Source of the DNA: Epiperipatus broadwayi
Taxonomy: Eukaryota; Onychophora; Udeonychophora; Euonychophora; Peripatidae
Assembly: GCA_028023455.1 (NCBI GenBank)
Contig: JAQFVV010000012.1
Coordinates: 16,568,364 to 16,632,363 of the forward strand
Reading direction: 5' to 3'
DNA: 64,000 nucleotides
Program-made: the position numbers and the translations under genes
The notes under the pieces: generated by a model
Told to the model about the DNA's origin: nothing
Seen by the model: the letters and a program-made list of their open reading frames with translations, nothing else
Database searches by the model: none
In this document: positions 22,040 through 34,280 of the stretch, piece after piece
Position numbering within the stretch: position 1 is the first letter of the stretch
How the letters are laid out: each line of letters begins with the position of its first letter

Positions 22040-24640
22040 TTAAACGTATGCACATATATATTATAATGGAACCGCTGGGTACACCATACGATGACAGGAA
22101 TACGACTCAGTAGTTGGATGACTTGAATACAATGTGTCAACCGACTCCCAATAAGTCATATCCTAAATTCATGATTCGACAGCACATTTGGGTGCATCAG
22201 ATGTTACTGAATCAGGAATGGTATATAACAAAGGGAGTGCATCTCACTACTGTCAGACCTAGGCTTTCAAATAGGATGCTAAAGGTGTCACAATGAAATG
22301 CCCTGTTCCAAGTCACATCTACTTTCAATATACTAACTTATAATTCACTTACAATATTTCAATATGACCTAGACTAATGCATATTCATTACATCTCTCTT
22401 TTTAGGTCCCATTACACCACGGACTTCAAACTTAGGGAGTTCTTGCAGTCAGCTCTCTTCAGGGATGGACTTACTCAATTACTGACCAAATATGCCTATG
22501 TATAAGCATAGATATAGAAAAATACGGATGATGATCAATTATTTATAAGAGCAATACATGATGATGATGATCACCAAACCTTTAATAGTATAAATTCATA
22601 ATGTGCTGATGATGATCTAACATCTAGTGGTATAAATGCACAATGACGATGATGATGATCAAACAGAGATCAGATTGATTTAAACAACTTAATACATTTA
22701 TTAACAACATATTAATTATTTACAAACAAAAAATAATAAAATAAATAAATATTCCGGTTATCAAGAATGGTTTTCTATCATTTGGATGGCTTCACACAAC
22801 AGAAACAAAATAATTTGAAGTACATTATATAGAAAATTATATTATATAATCCATTAATTATATACATTCACTAATTCTAAAATTACTCCATTAATGTAAT
22901 TATTAGAATGATATTTTTAGGTTAGGGTAAATATATTTATAACTATTTTTTTTTTTACTAAATATATATATAGCCCCACCCCCATCTATATATGTGTGTA
23001 AGTCATAGTGAAAGTTAATGATAGATACAAAACAGACCATTTACTCCAGTGGGTTAATTGTGCACTCAGAAATAAAACATAATTACAAGTAAATATTATT
23101 AAAACTTATTAGTAAATAATATAGTTTGAGTGTCCTAAAGTTTGCCCCCAATGTTAAATATATAAAAACCTTACTTGAGGTCGCCTTGATGGATCAATGC
23201 TGAATTTCCAGAGGAATCTAAATTTACTTTTATTAAAAAAAAACTATACATATTAATTGACTATGATTCCTTTTTTTAAAATACATCACCATATGCTATT
23301 TATCCATCCACTGCTTCCACTTTTAAATTGCAGATGATCGAATTTGAAAAATGAATCTTGAATACAAAATAAAAAAAATTACAATACATAAACTTTCAAA
23401 TAGAAATAAAAAGCAAAAAAAAATAAAATAATAATCACGTGAATCAAAACAAAATATATTTGAGGAAAACAAGCATTCTGTCCACTGTTAAGAGTTTATG
23501 AATTTAAATGTTAATCTCCATGGCTAATGCTCCTGCTCACCAACTCTGTTAATATTCATATATCCCATGCTGCTTGGTTAAAAACCAACACATACAAATC
23601 AGTTCTTCTGAACATATATAAATCCATGGCAGATCGATGTACACCAGCTTTTTATAAGTAGACATCTTGATGGAAAATTTTATAATTTCATAATTTCATA
23701 ATACATCGAAGTTAGCTTTGGAATGTTCTACAGTACTGGTCTTTTATCCCGAATACATTGTAAGGATTCCTTTTTAATAAACTATTATTTACAACGTGGC
23801 TTCAATACATATATATATATTGAACTAGCTTAAAAAAAGAATTAATTTTCAGTAGTTTCAGATTTCATTTCCATCATTTCTATAATAATGAATTTCAGTT
23901 TGCAGAATAAATTAAGTCATTAGTTCATTCCTGCTAATTATAAATTAAAGTTTAACTTTCCAGTTTTCTTCTATCCAAAATAAAGATTTTATATTCTCTT
24001 GAAATTACAGATATTAAAATTTTACTGTTTTTTTAGACACCGAACATTTACTGTTTTTTTTTTTTAAACAATAAAATAAAAAACTTTTTATTTCTATGTC
24101 TTGACCGTTCTGCTGTTAAATCACAAGTGAAGAACACTGCATTGTTTTCCTTGTGCTAGCTAAAACCTATTATTGTAACTTAATAAAAAAGAACAAATTA
24201 TAAAACATTATTATTATTTTTATTTACTCTTCATTATTCCAAATTCGATCACTTAGCAATAATTTTGACCTCATACCTATTTTAATCTTTGATTATGTCC
24301 GTCTTATAAGTCAGTTAATTAATATTTAGTTAATGATATTAAATAAATAAAAGAAAAACAATTAACTTTACAAATAGACGAACATATTAGTTTATATGTT
24401 TATATGTATATATACTTCATGTATAAAACAAATTTATTTGCTTTCTCACAATAGATAAAAAAAAAAGAATTAATTTCTCAAACATATTAGTTTATATGTA
24501 GGTTTATATATGTATATACTACATGTGTATAAGTAGGTATGTAGGATTAATTACTTGCCTACCACTTTGTATGAATTCAAACATTGTAAAAGAAATTGGG
24601 ACAGGTGTGAAGGTTAGTTGTAAGCCATCTGTTACAACAT
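22040..24640. other. Unassigned 2.6-kb insertion in 3' LTR
   Basis: The LTR alignment jumps from about 22040 to about 24640, while the 5' LTR runs straight through the equivalent point near 33930-33950. The inserted block begins near ATGGAACCGCTGGG and ends near GTTACAAC. It holds a GATGAT-rich minisatellite, a 60-bp direct repeat (about 24385 and 24484) and otherwise AT-rich sequence. I see no inverted ends and no coding domain, so its class is unknown. Confidence 0.5.
22526..22665. repeat. GATGAT-rich minisatellite
   Basis: About three imperfect units of 41-52 bp, each starting with GATGATGATC and containing GTATAAAT.CA.AATG. Confidence 0.7.
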
Positions 24641-24955
24641 ATACGCACAAAATGTAACTTGTTATTTATTTATCTAAACCTACTGTTAAAATACGCATTA
24701 AAAAAAATATTAATGCAAAAACCTATTAAAATATATACTTAATATCTTTTTTAGTCAGATAGAAAATTTAATGTAGTAAATTAGTTTTTGTATTACTTAA
24801 AAATAAAAGAAAAGTGAATCGCAAATATTACTTTGTATTTGAGTGTATTTACAATAACTTCAAAATTAAGATAAACATCACTTGATACACAAAGTCATAA
24901 AAATAATTTTTTATTTTAAATATGACAATGCCTATTTTAAATTAATTATGGGACA

Positions 24956-26429
24956 ATAACATAATAAAAAAAACAACTTCTTTATTTAACACCATGATAA
25001 TCAGCAATAATTATAATAACCCTAAGAATATTTTGCTGAATTTAAGAACTTGAAACAGTTCTTCATGACTTAATGAAATCTTTCTGATTAACATCTAACT
25101 TTTCAAATGCTTATAACAAGTCATTTGAAGACACAAGCTAAATTTCCTTAAAATTTTCAATAACAGCATCAAATGGTAAATATCCTTAATAATTCTTGTT
25201 CTGACTTTAACGATTCTGATATATTATCTTTGACACTAAAATATGCTACTGGGCAATATTCAAGAACATTTTATCAGGTAAAACTTTTTTTATAAATTCA
25301 TTAAAAATCCTTTTTCGTTTGATGATTACTCACAGTTTATATATAATTTAACTTCATCTGCTTTCTTCAGTGCTACATTGTTTTAACTTCATAGTTGAAA
25401 TATTTTTTCCACTTTCAGAGGTTTCTAAAATTATGGATTTCATCTAAAAATCTAATATATTTCCAACCTAATAACTTTAAACTATACAAAAAAGATATAT
25501 ATTTATAGGCAAATTTTCATTTAAATTATATTTGAAGTAACAAAGATAAACCAATAGCTTCAATAATTTTATTTATAAGCAAATGATCTGTAATTCAATG
25601 AAAAAATCTACAGAGATAACACTTAAAGTCTTTTTTTTTAAAAAAAAAACAAAACTAATGGAACGTCTATAAAATCTACTACTAAATCAGAATAATTCTT
25701 TATAGTGTTAACATATTCAATCTTTTTTATTGTATAGAAATATCACATCCCTATATCATATAAAATCATTATTATTCAGCTCATTATTATTTAATTCATG
25801 CTTACTTATACTTTATATTATAAATTTTGCAGCAGCAGTTATAATTATACCAATAGTTAATAATAGTAAAAATATCAAAATCAATAATACATATCTCTAT
25901 AAAATAATCTACTCCATAAATTATTCCAACTGTATTTCAAATAATCAACATTATTATCATTACTTTGGCAAAATGATGGCCTAAACTCTTTTACTACATT
26001 TAATTTATTTTCTAAAATCTTCCATCTATCATGTTTTTTATTCAAGTAACTTCTCTTATTATTAATAGATATGGGTTAATTCAAACTCTTTAAATAAGTT
26101 ATATAGATTTACTTCATTAAAGTTTTCAACATCTTTGTTAAAATCATGATTTTTTTTTTTTGGATAAATATTGTATAACACTAATCCTTGTTTGCAACTA
26201 TCAAATATGTGTGGGTATGTATCCTTAATGTATATCTCAAATTTATTTTTAACACAAGTACTACTACATTGACCATTTTTATTCTTTAAGTTGAAGTTTG
26301 AATTCAAACATTATTTCTTCTATTTTATTATTTAAAATAGTAATTAGTATCTGCATCTAACTTAGTTTTCATAAATTTCATATTATTGTACTCTATTACT
26401 TATTAAATTGTAAAGTAATTTTGTCATAT
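24956..26429 (-). other. Gypsy-1 region between integrase and 3' LTR
   Basis: About 1.5 kb with no confident domain. An 81-codon minus-strand frame at 26062-26307 (starting MNSNFNLKNKNGQCSS) follows the integrase and could be a remnant of an extra ORF, but nothing identifies it. No clear polypurine tract was found next to the LTR at 24955. Confidence 0.35.
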
Positions 26430-27330
26430 GCTACCTTTTATTTAGTGGTGCCATGAGTTTCAAACTTCGGGCATTGAAGGCACCCTTTTCATTTTCAGGG
26501 ATTTCTAAGACAAATATATTCTCCCTCTTTTCCTTTTCTTTGGAATGGTCTCACATACAGTTAAAGAACTTGTTAAATTTGCACTTCTTTGGGTTACTGA
26601 CTTTAGGAGTCTTTATTAAAACACAATCACTGGTTTTGAATATTGTAGATTTATTAGAAGCTTGGTCACTTCTATCCCATTTCTTTTAGATTCTTTGAAC
26701 TTCTAAAATATCTTTATTATGATCAATTTCTTCTTTGGATATAATGGGCAAAGGAGTTTTAATTAACATAGGCCCCTATATCCAAAGTGAAGATGATTTT
26801 GGACAAATTTAGTTGATGTATGCTGTGTAATATTTATATAATGAACCACATCCTTTAACTTATTTACCCAATTCCGGTAATTATTCTTTAAATAAATCCT
26901 AAACAGTGTATCTAATTCATGCATAACCTCACATGGGTTAGATTGTGAGTTTCTAATTTAATGCAATATATGATCTATCTTTTGATTCTTTAAACAATTT
27001 TTCCACTCTTTGTATAAAAATAATGTAGCATTATCTGTCAAAATAACCTTAGGCTTCCCAACGAGTATAATTGAAACGCTTGTAGGCATTTTATCATACT
27101 TTTACTGTTAACTTTTATTAGGATACACATTGACAAATTTAGAGAAAGTAATATAAATATATACCTCCTAAATGATGTAATGGACCATAAAAATCTATTG
27201 GTAATATGTCATTAGAACAATTAGGTAATATCGGTTGCAATATACCAGCATATGATTGATTAGCATACTTAGATTTCAAACAAATCTCACAATATTTAAG
27301 TCTATTTAATATGGAAGCATACACCAGGCC
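26430..27330 (-). pseudogene. Gypsy-1 integrase, broken
   Basis: At 27139-27324 the zinc-binding end (YCEICLKSKYANQ) and the start of the core (NDILPIDFYGPL) are visible, including the first catalytic aspartate. Around 27001-27060 is GKPKVILTDNATLF with the second aspartate. Around 26881-26960 is RNSQSNPCEVMHEL with the glutamate, completing the DDE triad, but an in-frame stop precedes it. A C-terminal segment (CVLIKTPKVSN) lies on the minus strand around 26590-26640. The enzyme would insert the cDNA into the genome; this copy cannot make a full product. Confidence 0.8.
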
Positions 27331-27859
27331 AATAGAACAGTCTGCTCATAACATATTCTACCTTTCTAGATCCATAATGCCTATAAAGCCAATGAATGTA
27401 AAAAATTAATTTACTTATATATGCAGGTATTATAATTTTCCATGATTGATTGTTGTTTTCCCTGGTTTTGTAATGTAGCATATTTTGAAAGATTGTATAT
27501 CATATTAATTTATTATTAATCATTCTTTTTATTGCTTTAGACTCCATCTTTTTAACTAAATATTAATAATGGGATATAATTTAGAATCTTATGACTAATT
27601 CTATTAAATTTTTAAAATCATTCTCAACTGAATCATCAATTTTTAAAGAAATAGCTGAAATAAAAAGATTATTTGTACTTAAATGATATAGTTGTACCTT
27701 AATTGGATGCCTACTTAAAATATCAGCTATGATATTATCTTTGCCTTTGCAATATTATATTTAATAGTTAAATTGTTGATGAAATAAACTCCACCTGACT
27801 AATTTTCATTATTCATGTAATTCCTATTAATAAATTCTAAGCTTTTATAGTCAATAATA

Positions 27860-29230
27860 ACTATTACTTTAGACCCTAACATATTGTTGGAGTTTCTGAA
27901 ATGTCCACACCACATCTAATGCTTTTTTTTTTGTGGTGGTATAATACATTTCTGCACCTTTCGATAGTCTGCTTAGGAAATACAAGACACATGGTTTTTG
28001 CTCATGATCTAGCTGGAATAAAATCACTTCTACCCCATACTCACTACTGTCTGTCGGCATATAAAATATTTTCTCAAAGTTAGGATAGCACAAAATAACA
28101 GAATTTAAAAATCTTAAATTTCATTATTTGAATTCTATTGATTTGTTATATGTCCATTTTTGTTTTTCATCTTTTTTTAATAATTTTGATAAATAAATAA
28201 TGTCATAAGAAAAATTCTTATAGAATTTGTGATAAAAATTGCAGACACTAAAGAAAGAACACAATTGCTTTTTATTTTCTGGTACAGGAAAATTCAGAAT
28301 AACTTTAATATTATCAGGATACAGTTTTATTCTATTAACTTGTACTCCATGTCCACAAAATCAATTTCCTTAACAGCTATTTTGCTCTTTTTTAAAATTA
28401 ATTTTTATTTTCTTCTCTTTACATTCCTTTAAAAATATATTCAAATGATGAAGATGCTCAAAAGTATTTCCTGAAACAATTACATCATCCACACCTATGG
28501 TAATATTCTTAATTTCATCTGATGAAATATTATTCAAAAAACAGCTCCACTATTTATTAACCCAAAAGGCATTCTTTCAAACACATATGAATAATCTTCA
28601 TATTTGAAAGTGCACATACTTCTGATCACTATTATCTAACTATACTTGCCAATAGTTTAGCTGTTAAGACTACAGTAGTAAATATTTTTTCATCCTTAAA
28701 ATAGATTAATAACTTACACAGTAGAAGTAACATCAAGTTTTGGAATCATTAATTGACTCAAGAACCTTGTATCTAAGCATATGCACACAGATCCATCCTT
28801 TTTATGGATGATCACTAATGGATTATTATAAGTTGAGGAGCATTTTCTGATGGATTTTCCATTTGATCATCTCATTGATTTGTTTTTGTATCTCAAACTA
28901 AACTGGTAAGGGATAGGATAACTTTCCTACTAAAATGGATTATTATCCTTTAAATGTATCCTATGTACATATTCCTCAATTATATCAGGCTTTCTGGAAA
29001 ACTCATCTTTGTATAGACATAATAATTGAAAAAATTCTTCCCTAAAATTGCCATTTAATTCATTAGATTCCTGCAATTTAATTTTTAAATCTAATTCTGT
29101 AGATACTTGCTGGATAGTCAATAAACTAAAATCCTGAATAGGTACCACTCGATTAAACTTACACTTTTTCTCTTTACACATTAGCTGCTGGTTAATATAA
29201 TCAATTATACATTCATACTGATTCATGAAA
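27860..29230 (-). pseudogene. Gypsy-1 reverse transcriptase and RNase H, broken
   Basis: 28930-29226 encodes the N-terminal approach to RT (REEFFQLLCLYKDEFSRKPD). Near 28560-28600 is the motif YVFERMPFGLINSGAVF followed by a stop. Near 28480 is IGVDDVIVSGNTFEHLHHL, the YxDD box with both aspartates kept. 27869-28093 is the RNase H start (FYMPTDSSEYGVEVILFQ). The order and motifs are typical of Gypsy pol. Several frameshifts separate the segments. Confidence 0.8.
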
Positions 29231-29248
29231 TCTGAGCCTATACTAATT

Positions 29249-29560
29249 TCATGAATAATTCTCTGCCATAATTAAAAATATATGCTCAGCATTAACATAA
29301 TTAATTTGTATATTTAGCCATACCTGTTGAGCAAACAATTTAACTTTATGCCCATTACTGGGGATGTGAGTTTGCTTTAATGGTAGTATAGGAATTTGTA
29401 AATCTACTTCTGTAATCTTAACAAATAAAATTTCTGAAATGATTGAAATTTGATTCTCAGTAGCTAATAGCACTTTTACTTAAACCCCTTGAACTGTAAT
29501 ATTAATTTCTGGACAGATATTAAGCATATAATTTTCTGACAACATATTAAATTCAGTATC
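29249..29560 (-). pseudogene. Gypsy-1 aspartic protease, active site lost
   Basis: The minus strand reads ICPEINITVQGV, a stop, then VKVLLATENQISIISE. In retropepsins this position is a D-[ST]-G triplet followed by a hydrophobic strand; here it is A-T-E, so the catalytic aspartate and the glycine are both replaced. Placement between gag and RT supports the call. Confidence 0.65.
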
Positions 29561-30111
29561 TTCAACATCAAAATTTAACAGATTCATGTAGTTCATAATA
29601 TCATTGCTCCCAATTAATAATAGCACTAGGCTCCCGCAGTGAGGAATTTTCTGAAGCCCAATTTAATTTAATGGGCTAGATTTAGGCTCAACTCCTAGCA
29701 TTTTCACAGGTATATTCTGTGAATTGCTGACAGAATAACTTCTTGCTGAATTTGCACCCTTTTCAAATTCAGTGCTATCTCTTATTAAATATATTATTGT
29801 TCATATAAGGCAATTTTTTATTATGTTTTCTGTTTACATAGGGTTTGTATACTCTACTATTTTTATTTTCCTTATTTTTATTCTTATATGAGAAATATAG
29901 ATATTATTTTCCCTTTTGGCTTTACAAATATTTCCTGAAGGTGTCTCTCTATCCTCCAAAGTTCTGATGACCTCTTTTACTATGGGTCTATCAGTAGCAA
30001 TTAAAGTCTGCTTGATTTTGGGCAATTTTCTACTTATGATCCAGACAATCTGGATTTCAGATAATGGGAATGCAGTCAGCATTTTTAATTTAGAAAAAAT
30101 TGGGTATAATT

Positions 30112-31420
30112 TCATTTGTTAGGATTATATTTATTTTGGCTAATTTGATGCCTAACATTATCTTGTTTATCTTCTATCCAGAAACTATTCAACAAGTCGT
30201 ATTTAAAATCTCTGTAAGTCTTGGGCTTATGGAATAAAGATTTCCACCAGTGCTTAACGGATGAGTACAAATGATTGCTTGCTATAGCTAATTTCTCTGC
30301 CTCATTTAATTTACTCAACGATAATAGCTCTTCTAATCCACCTAAATACTCAATTGGATTTGCATGATTTTCTCCCTTAAATACTTTTAATTGAATGAAT
30401 TTGACTATATTGTGATTTGTTTTTCTTAATTATCACCTAATTCATTCTTCTGTCTACTACTTTCTAATGATAAAGGTGTCATCTCATTATAATTATCTTC
30501 TGCATAATTATTTTTACAACATACTTCATCTCTAAAATATGTGAACTTATAATCTCTAAAATATGTGAACTTATAATCATCAATCCAATAATCTTCCATA
30601 TATTTGTCACTATTGATCTTCATTTCTGCTATTTTAATTTGACTACTTAAATCATCTTTTTTCACTTTTAAACATTTTTGCATTTCTTGAATAATTGCTT
30701 TATTATTATCCTCTAATTTATCATAAATAATCTCTTCATCCTTTTTAGTAATACTTTCTACTTCTTGTGTCATATGCTCATTATTAATTATTTGATCTTT
30801 CTTGTTCCTTATCCTACTCTGAGACTTTAAATTCTTTCTGTAATTTTTTTATATCACTTTCAGGTTTACCCTGCTTTTTAGCTAACTCTCTGTGCTCTGT
30901 ATTTGATTTTATTTTAATGTCATTGGCTTCTGTCTGAATATAATTTACTTCAGTCTGTACCTTCATTTTTGCCTTTTCTAATTTTTTAATCTTCTCTACA
31001 ACCTCTTTATAATCATTTTGAATTGCTTTGATTTTACTATGTAAATCTTTAAATCCTTTTTCAAATCTTTCCTATGCCTAGTCTAACTTATTTTCAAGTT
31101 TCTTCGATTCGGTCTTTAAGTTCTCAAATCTCAAATGACATTTCTCATCAGATTCCCTTAGCTTAATGTTTAATTCATATTCATATTTATCGAATCTCAG
31201 ATGCATAAAATTTACTATCAGAATCTAGCTTTCATTTCTCATATTTTTTATTAAAACCTTCAAATTTTTTATTAAAATCTTCAAACTTATCTTTTAATTC
31301 CCTAGAATCTACTTTTGATTCTTTAAACTGTTTATCAAAATCTTCAAATTTTTTGAAAATCGTTTTCAAGAAATCTGACATACCCATCTCAGGTCCTATT
31401 TCTAAATTAGTAGCCTCCAT
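30112..31420 (-). pseudogene. Gypsy-1 gag-like region, broken
   Basis: A start codon at 31420 opens MEATNLEIGPEMGMSDFL, followed by charged, heptad-like repeats (KFEDFNKKFEGFNKKYEK), i.e. a coiled coil. Further pieces at 30426-30773 are also lysine/glutamate-rich. 30112-30318 shows KLAIASNHLYSSVKHWWKSL and TYRDFKYDLLNSFW, resembling the Retrotrans_gag fold with its central WW and FK..LL..F pattern. Gag would form the particle. An unusually long coiled coil precedes the capsid-like part. Frames are interrupted. Confidence 0.6.
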
Positions 31421-31857
31421 AATTTCACTTAATATCAATGAAAATATATATATATAAAACTTATTTATATATACTGCTATTAACAAAATATAAATTATTT
31501 ATATGATTAAATATTTTATTAATGCTTATTCCTTGGACAATCTTAATCAATTGAGAATCTACTATATAAATATTCCAATGCATTCCAAAAAAAAAAATAT
31601 ATATATATAATTACATCTCTGGTCTTACTAAGTGCCAATGAATTTTACATCCTATTGATATTAAAAATAAAATTTATATTAAAAGACTTTATAATAATTA
31701 TTAAAATATTTAATTTATTTTTATTTAATAAAGTCATTCACCATATGGGTACTGTTTAAAACAAGGATCTACTTATTGTAATTTATTTTTTATTTTCTTT
31801 TATACCCCAAAAATATGTATAATAATAATAATCTCAGATAAAATGGTTTTTAATCAT

Positions 31858-31878
31858 GGCCCACTTTGGATGTGCCAA
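31858..31878 (-). promoter_or_regulatory. Gypsy-1 primer-binding-site candidate
   Basis: Directly inside the 5' LTR the minus strand reads TTGGCACATCCAAAGTGGGC. It starts with TGG, as needed to pair with a tRNA 3' CCA, and the GTGGG echoes the lysine-tRNA sites of insect elements. A leader of about 440 bp follows before gag. Confidence 0.5.
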
Positions 31879-31879
31879 A

Positions 31880-34280
31880 ATATATAACCGTATAAATTGT
31901 ATAAGTCTACTTATAGATGCCCCAAGTCTTTTGGGGACATCAAATCTGTAATCATATAAATGGGCTAGCTGAAATTAATAGAGGTACATAAATTGAGCAA
32001 GCCAAATCTGTCATGGAATAAATTTAGGGAATTTTATTTAAGCTCTACTGATAAAGTAAGCCAAAAATCTATACTACAATCAATTTTAATATTTATTAAT
32101 ATTTATATATTAAATATCAACCCAAGTGGATGCCAAAATTGTAATACACAAAATAAAATAATGCATTTGAAAATTCACAGTATATATTAGGAAATAATTT
32201 ATATCTGGATTAAATCACCAAATAACTTATATTATTATTATGTATTAAAGTTTATAATAATAATATTAAAGGATGAATAAAGTTATTTAAACTTGATGAT
32301 TGTACATAAAATTGACTAGCACTTACGTTTGAATAATACCAATTGATGTTTTTGAAAACATTAAGTTCACCTTTGGTAATTACTGAATTCTAATAAAGTA
32401 ATAAAATTATATTATTTTAGCTAATTAATTTTTTTACATAAGTGTGATTGCAAAGAGGCTTTGAATGATTATTGCTATGTCATTTATTTACTTACACAAA
32501 TAAAATTATTGATTCAAGTTTAGTAAACAAAACAATTTTATTTACAAAATAAATAATAAGACATTAAATAATATATTTTAATAGGTTGGAATCAGTTTAC
32601 AGTAAAATGTTTTAGTAGTTTAATTGCACATGTTCACCATAAAGAAAATATTCATTTATTTATTTTTAATAAACAATATATATATAGTATACACACAAAA
32701 GAGAATGCCAATCTGTTTTTGTTTGATTACTGATCATTTATATCATAAATAAGGTAATTTATTTATTATAATTGTTATTTTGCAAACAACTTATTACCCA
32801 TCCCAAATAATAAGCATTTCTTTATCATATATATATTTCAGTTATTAGACATGATAATTTATAAACAATTGAAAAAAGTCATTAAATAAGAATCTGTAAT
32901 TATTTAAATATTTAGTTTAAATTTACTAAAATATTTTTTTATGATTCATTATGTATATAGATCTATTTACACACATATATACATTAAATGATCTTAAAAA
33001 AATACAAATAATAATTATATAAATAAAACATATAGTCTTCTTTATCAAATTGGGTAAGATATTAATCATTATTTATATACAAAAGTTTTAAGTAATCCTT
33101 AAGTTTTTTATTAAGTTCACATGAAGAAAATCCAAGAAATGATGATGTTTTTTTAAGCTTAGTAATCCCAAAAGATTATTTCCTTTTAAAATGTTTGAAG
33201 TTTTATTCAAAATGAATAATCCATAGTAGATTATAGCAATATACACATTTTAGTTGACATTCAATAACAAGTATTGTTTTATTTTTTAAAATTATTAAAT
33301 GGTTACTTATTAAATCCAAAATTATTATCCATTTGGTTAGTTCCTTGGCAAATCATTTATATCTTGGCACATAAATAGATGCGTATTTATGTATGTAAAA
33401 TTATACAACAAAATCCTACAGACACTATAATTTTTTCAGAACATTCTTAAAACAAATTCCATTTATTAGTTATTTTAGGTCATCTCTAAAAAGAAAACAA
33501 ATTGTCCTTTGGAGCAAACATTAATTTCCTGCTTAGCTTTCCATTGGTGATTTACATTAAACATTTTTTAAAAAATATATTTTAAAAATTTATTGCTGAA
33601 TGCAAGAGAGAGGCTTAAGTTAAGTGATGGATGTTTTATATCATTTATCTATTGATGTAAAATTTAGGTTATTGAGATAGAAACAGTAGGTAATGATCAA
33701 CTCAAAATTTATTTTAATTTATCGAGCGATTATTGCACTTTTCAAATACCAACCAGCATCTCAACAAAATATTTCTTTTAAATTTTAAAAAGAAAAATAT
33801 TTTAAAATAGAAGTAATAACAATAATTTTAACATTTCTTCTTTTAAATAAAAATACATCTGTTTGTTTAATAAAAAGTTCGTTACATTTAATACATCTTT
33901 GATAATATAATTTGAACATTCACACACATATTTATACACATAAAGTATAACTTGTTATTTATTTATTTAAAACTCATTAAAATATGTACCAAAATAAAAA
34001 TGTTAATGCAAAAACTTATTAAAATGTGCATTCAAACTTATGTAACATCTCTTTTTAGTCAGATAGAAAATTTAATGCAGTAAATTACTTATCATATTGC
34101 TTAAAAATAAATAAAAAATGAATTGCAAATATTACTTTGTAATTGGGTATATTTACAATAACTTCAAAATTAGCATAAACATTACTTGATAATTTTAAAC
34201 AGTCAATAACACACAAAGTCATAATACTTTTTTTTAAAAAATATGACCATGCCTATTTTAAACTAGTCACAGATGGTACA
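31880..34280 (-). repeat. Gypsy-1 5' LTR
   Basis: About 2.4 kb, homologous to the 17455-24955 LTR with many substitutions and two deletions of about 230-260 bp. It lacks the three later insertions seen in the partner. The outer end on the minus strand starts TGTACCATC. Confidence 0.7.

Larger units (their letters stand above)
17455..24955 (-). repeat. Gypsy-1 3' LTR, interrupted
   Basis: Homologous to 31880-34280 after removing three blocks: 18111-18980, about 19127-20163 and about 22040-24640. The net length is about 2.9 kb. It also keeps about 260 bp (17790-18060) and about 230 bp (20545-20790, including a roughly 96-bp tandem duplication around GCTTATAAAAT) that the 5' LTR lacks. The inner end reads TGTCCCAT on the minus strand; the matching 5' LTR end reads TGTACCAT. 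Confidence 0.7.
17455..34280 (-). mobile_element. Gypsy-1 LTR retrotransposon with very long LTRs
   Basis: A Gypsy-class element read right to left inside intron 1. The 5' LTR is 31880-34280, followed by a PBS-like site, gag, protease, RT, RNase H and integrase, and then a 3' LTR (17455-24955) swollen by insertions. The two LTRs align in order over their length, for example CAAGTCTTTTGGG at 17508 and 31925 and AGTCAGATAGAAAATTTAAT at 24754 and 34057. Domain order protease-RT-RNase H-integrase is that of Gypsy/Metaviridae-type elements. All frames are broken. It lies antisense to the host gene. Confidence 0.75.

Noticed and set aside
26453-26689. Plus-strand frame of 78 codons
   Set aside because: It is the antisense of the Gypsy-1 integrase C-terminal region.
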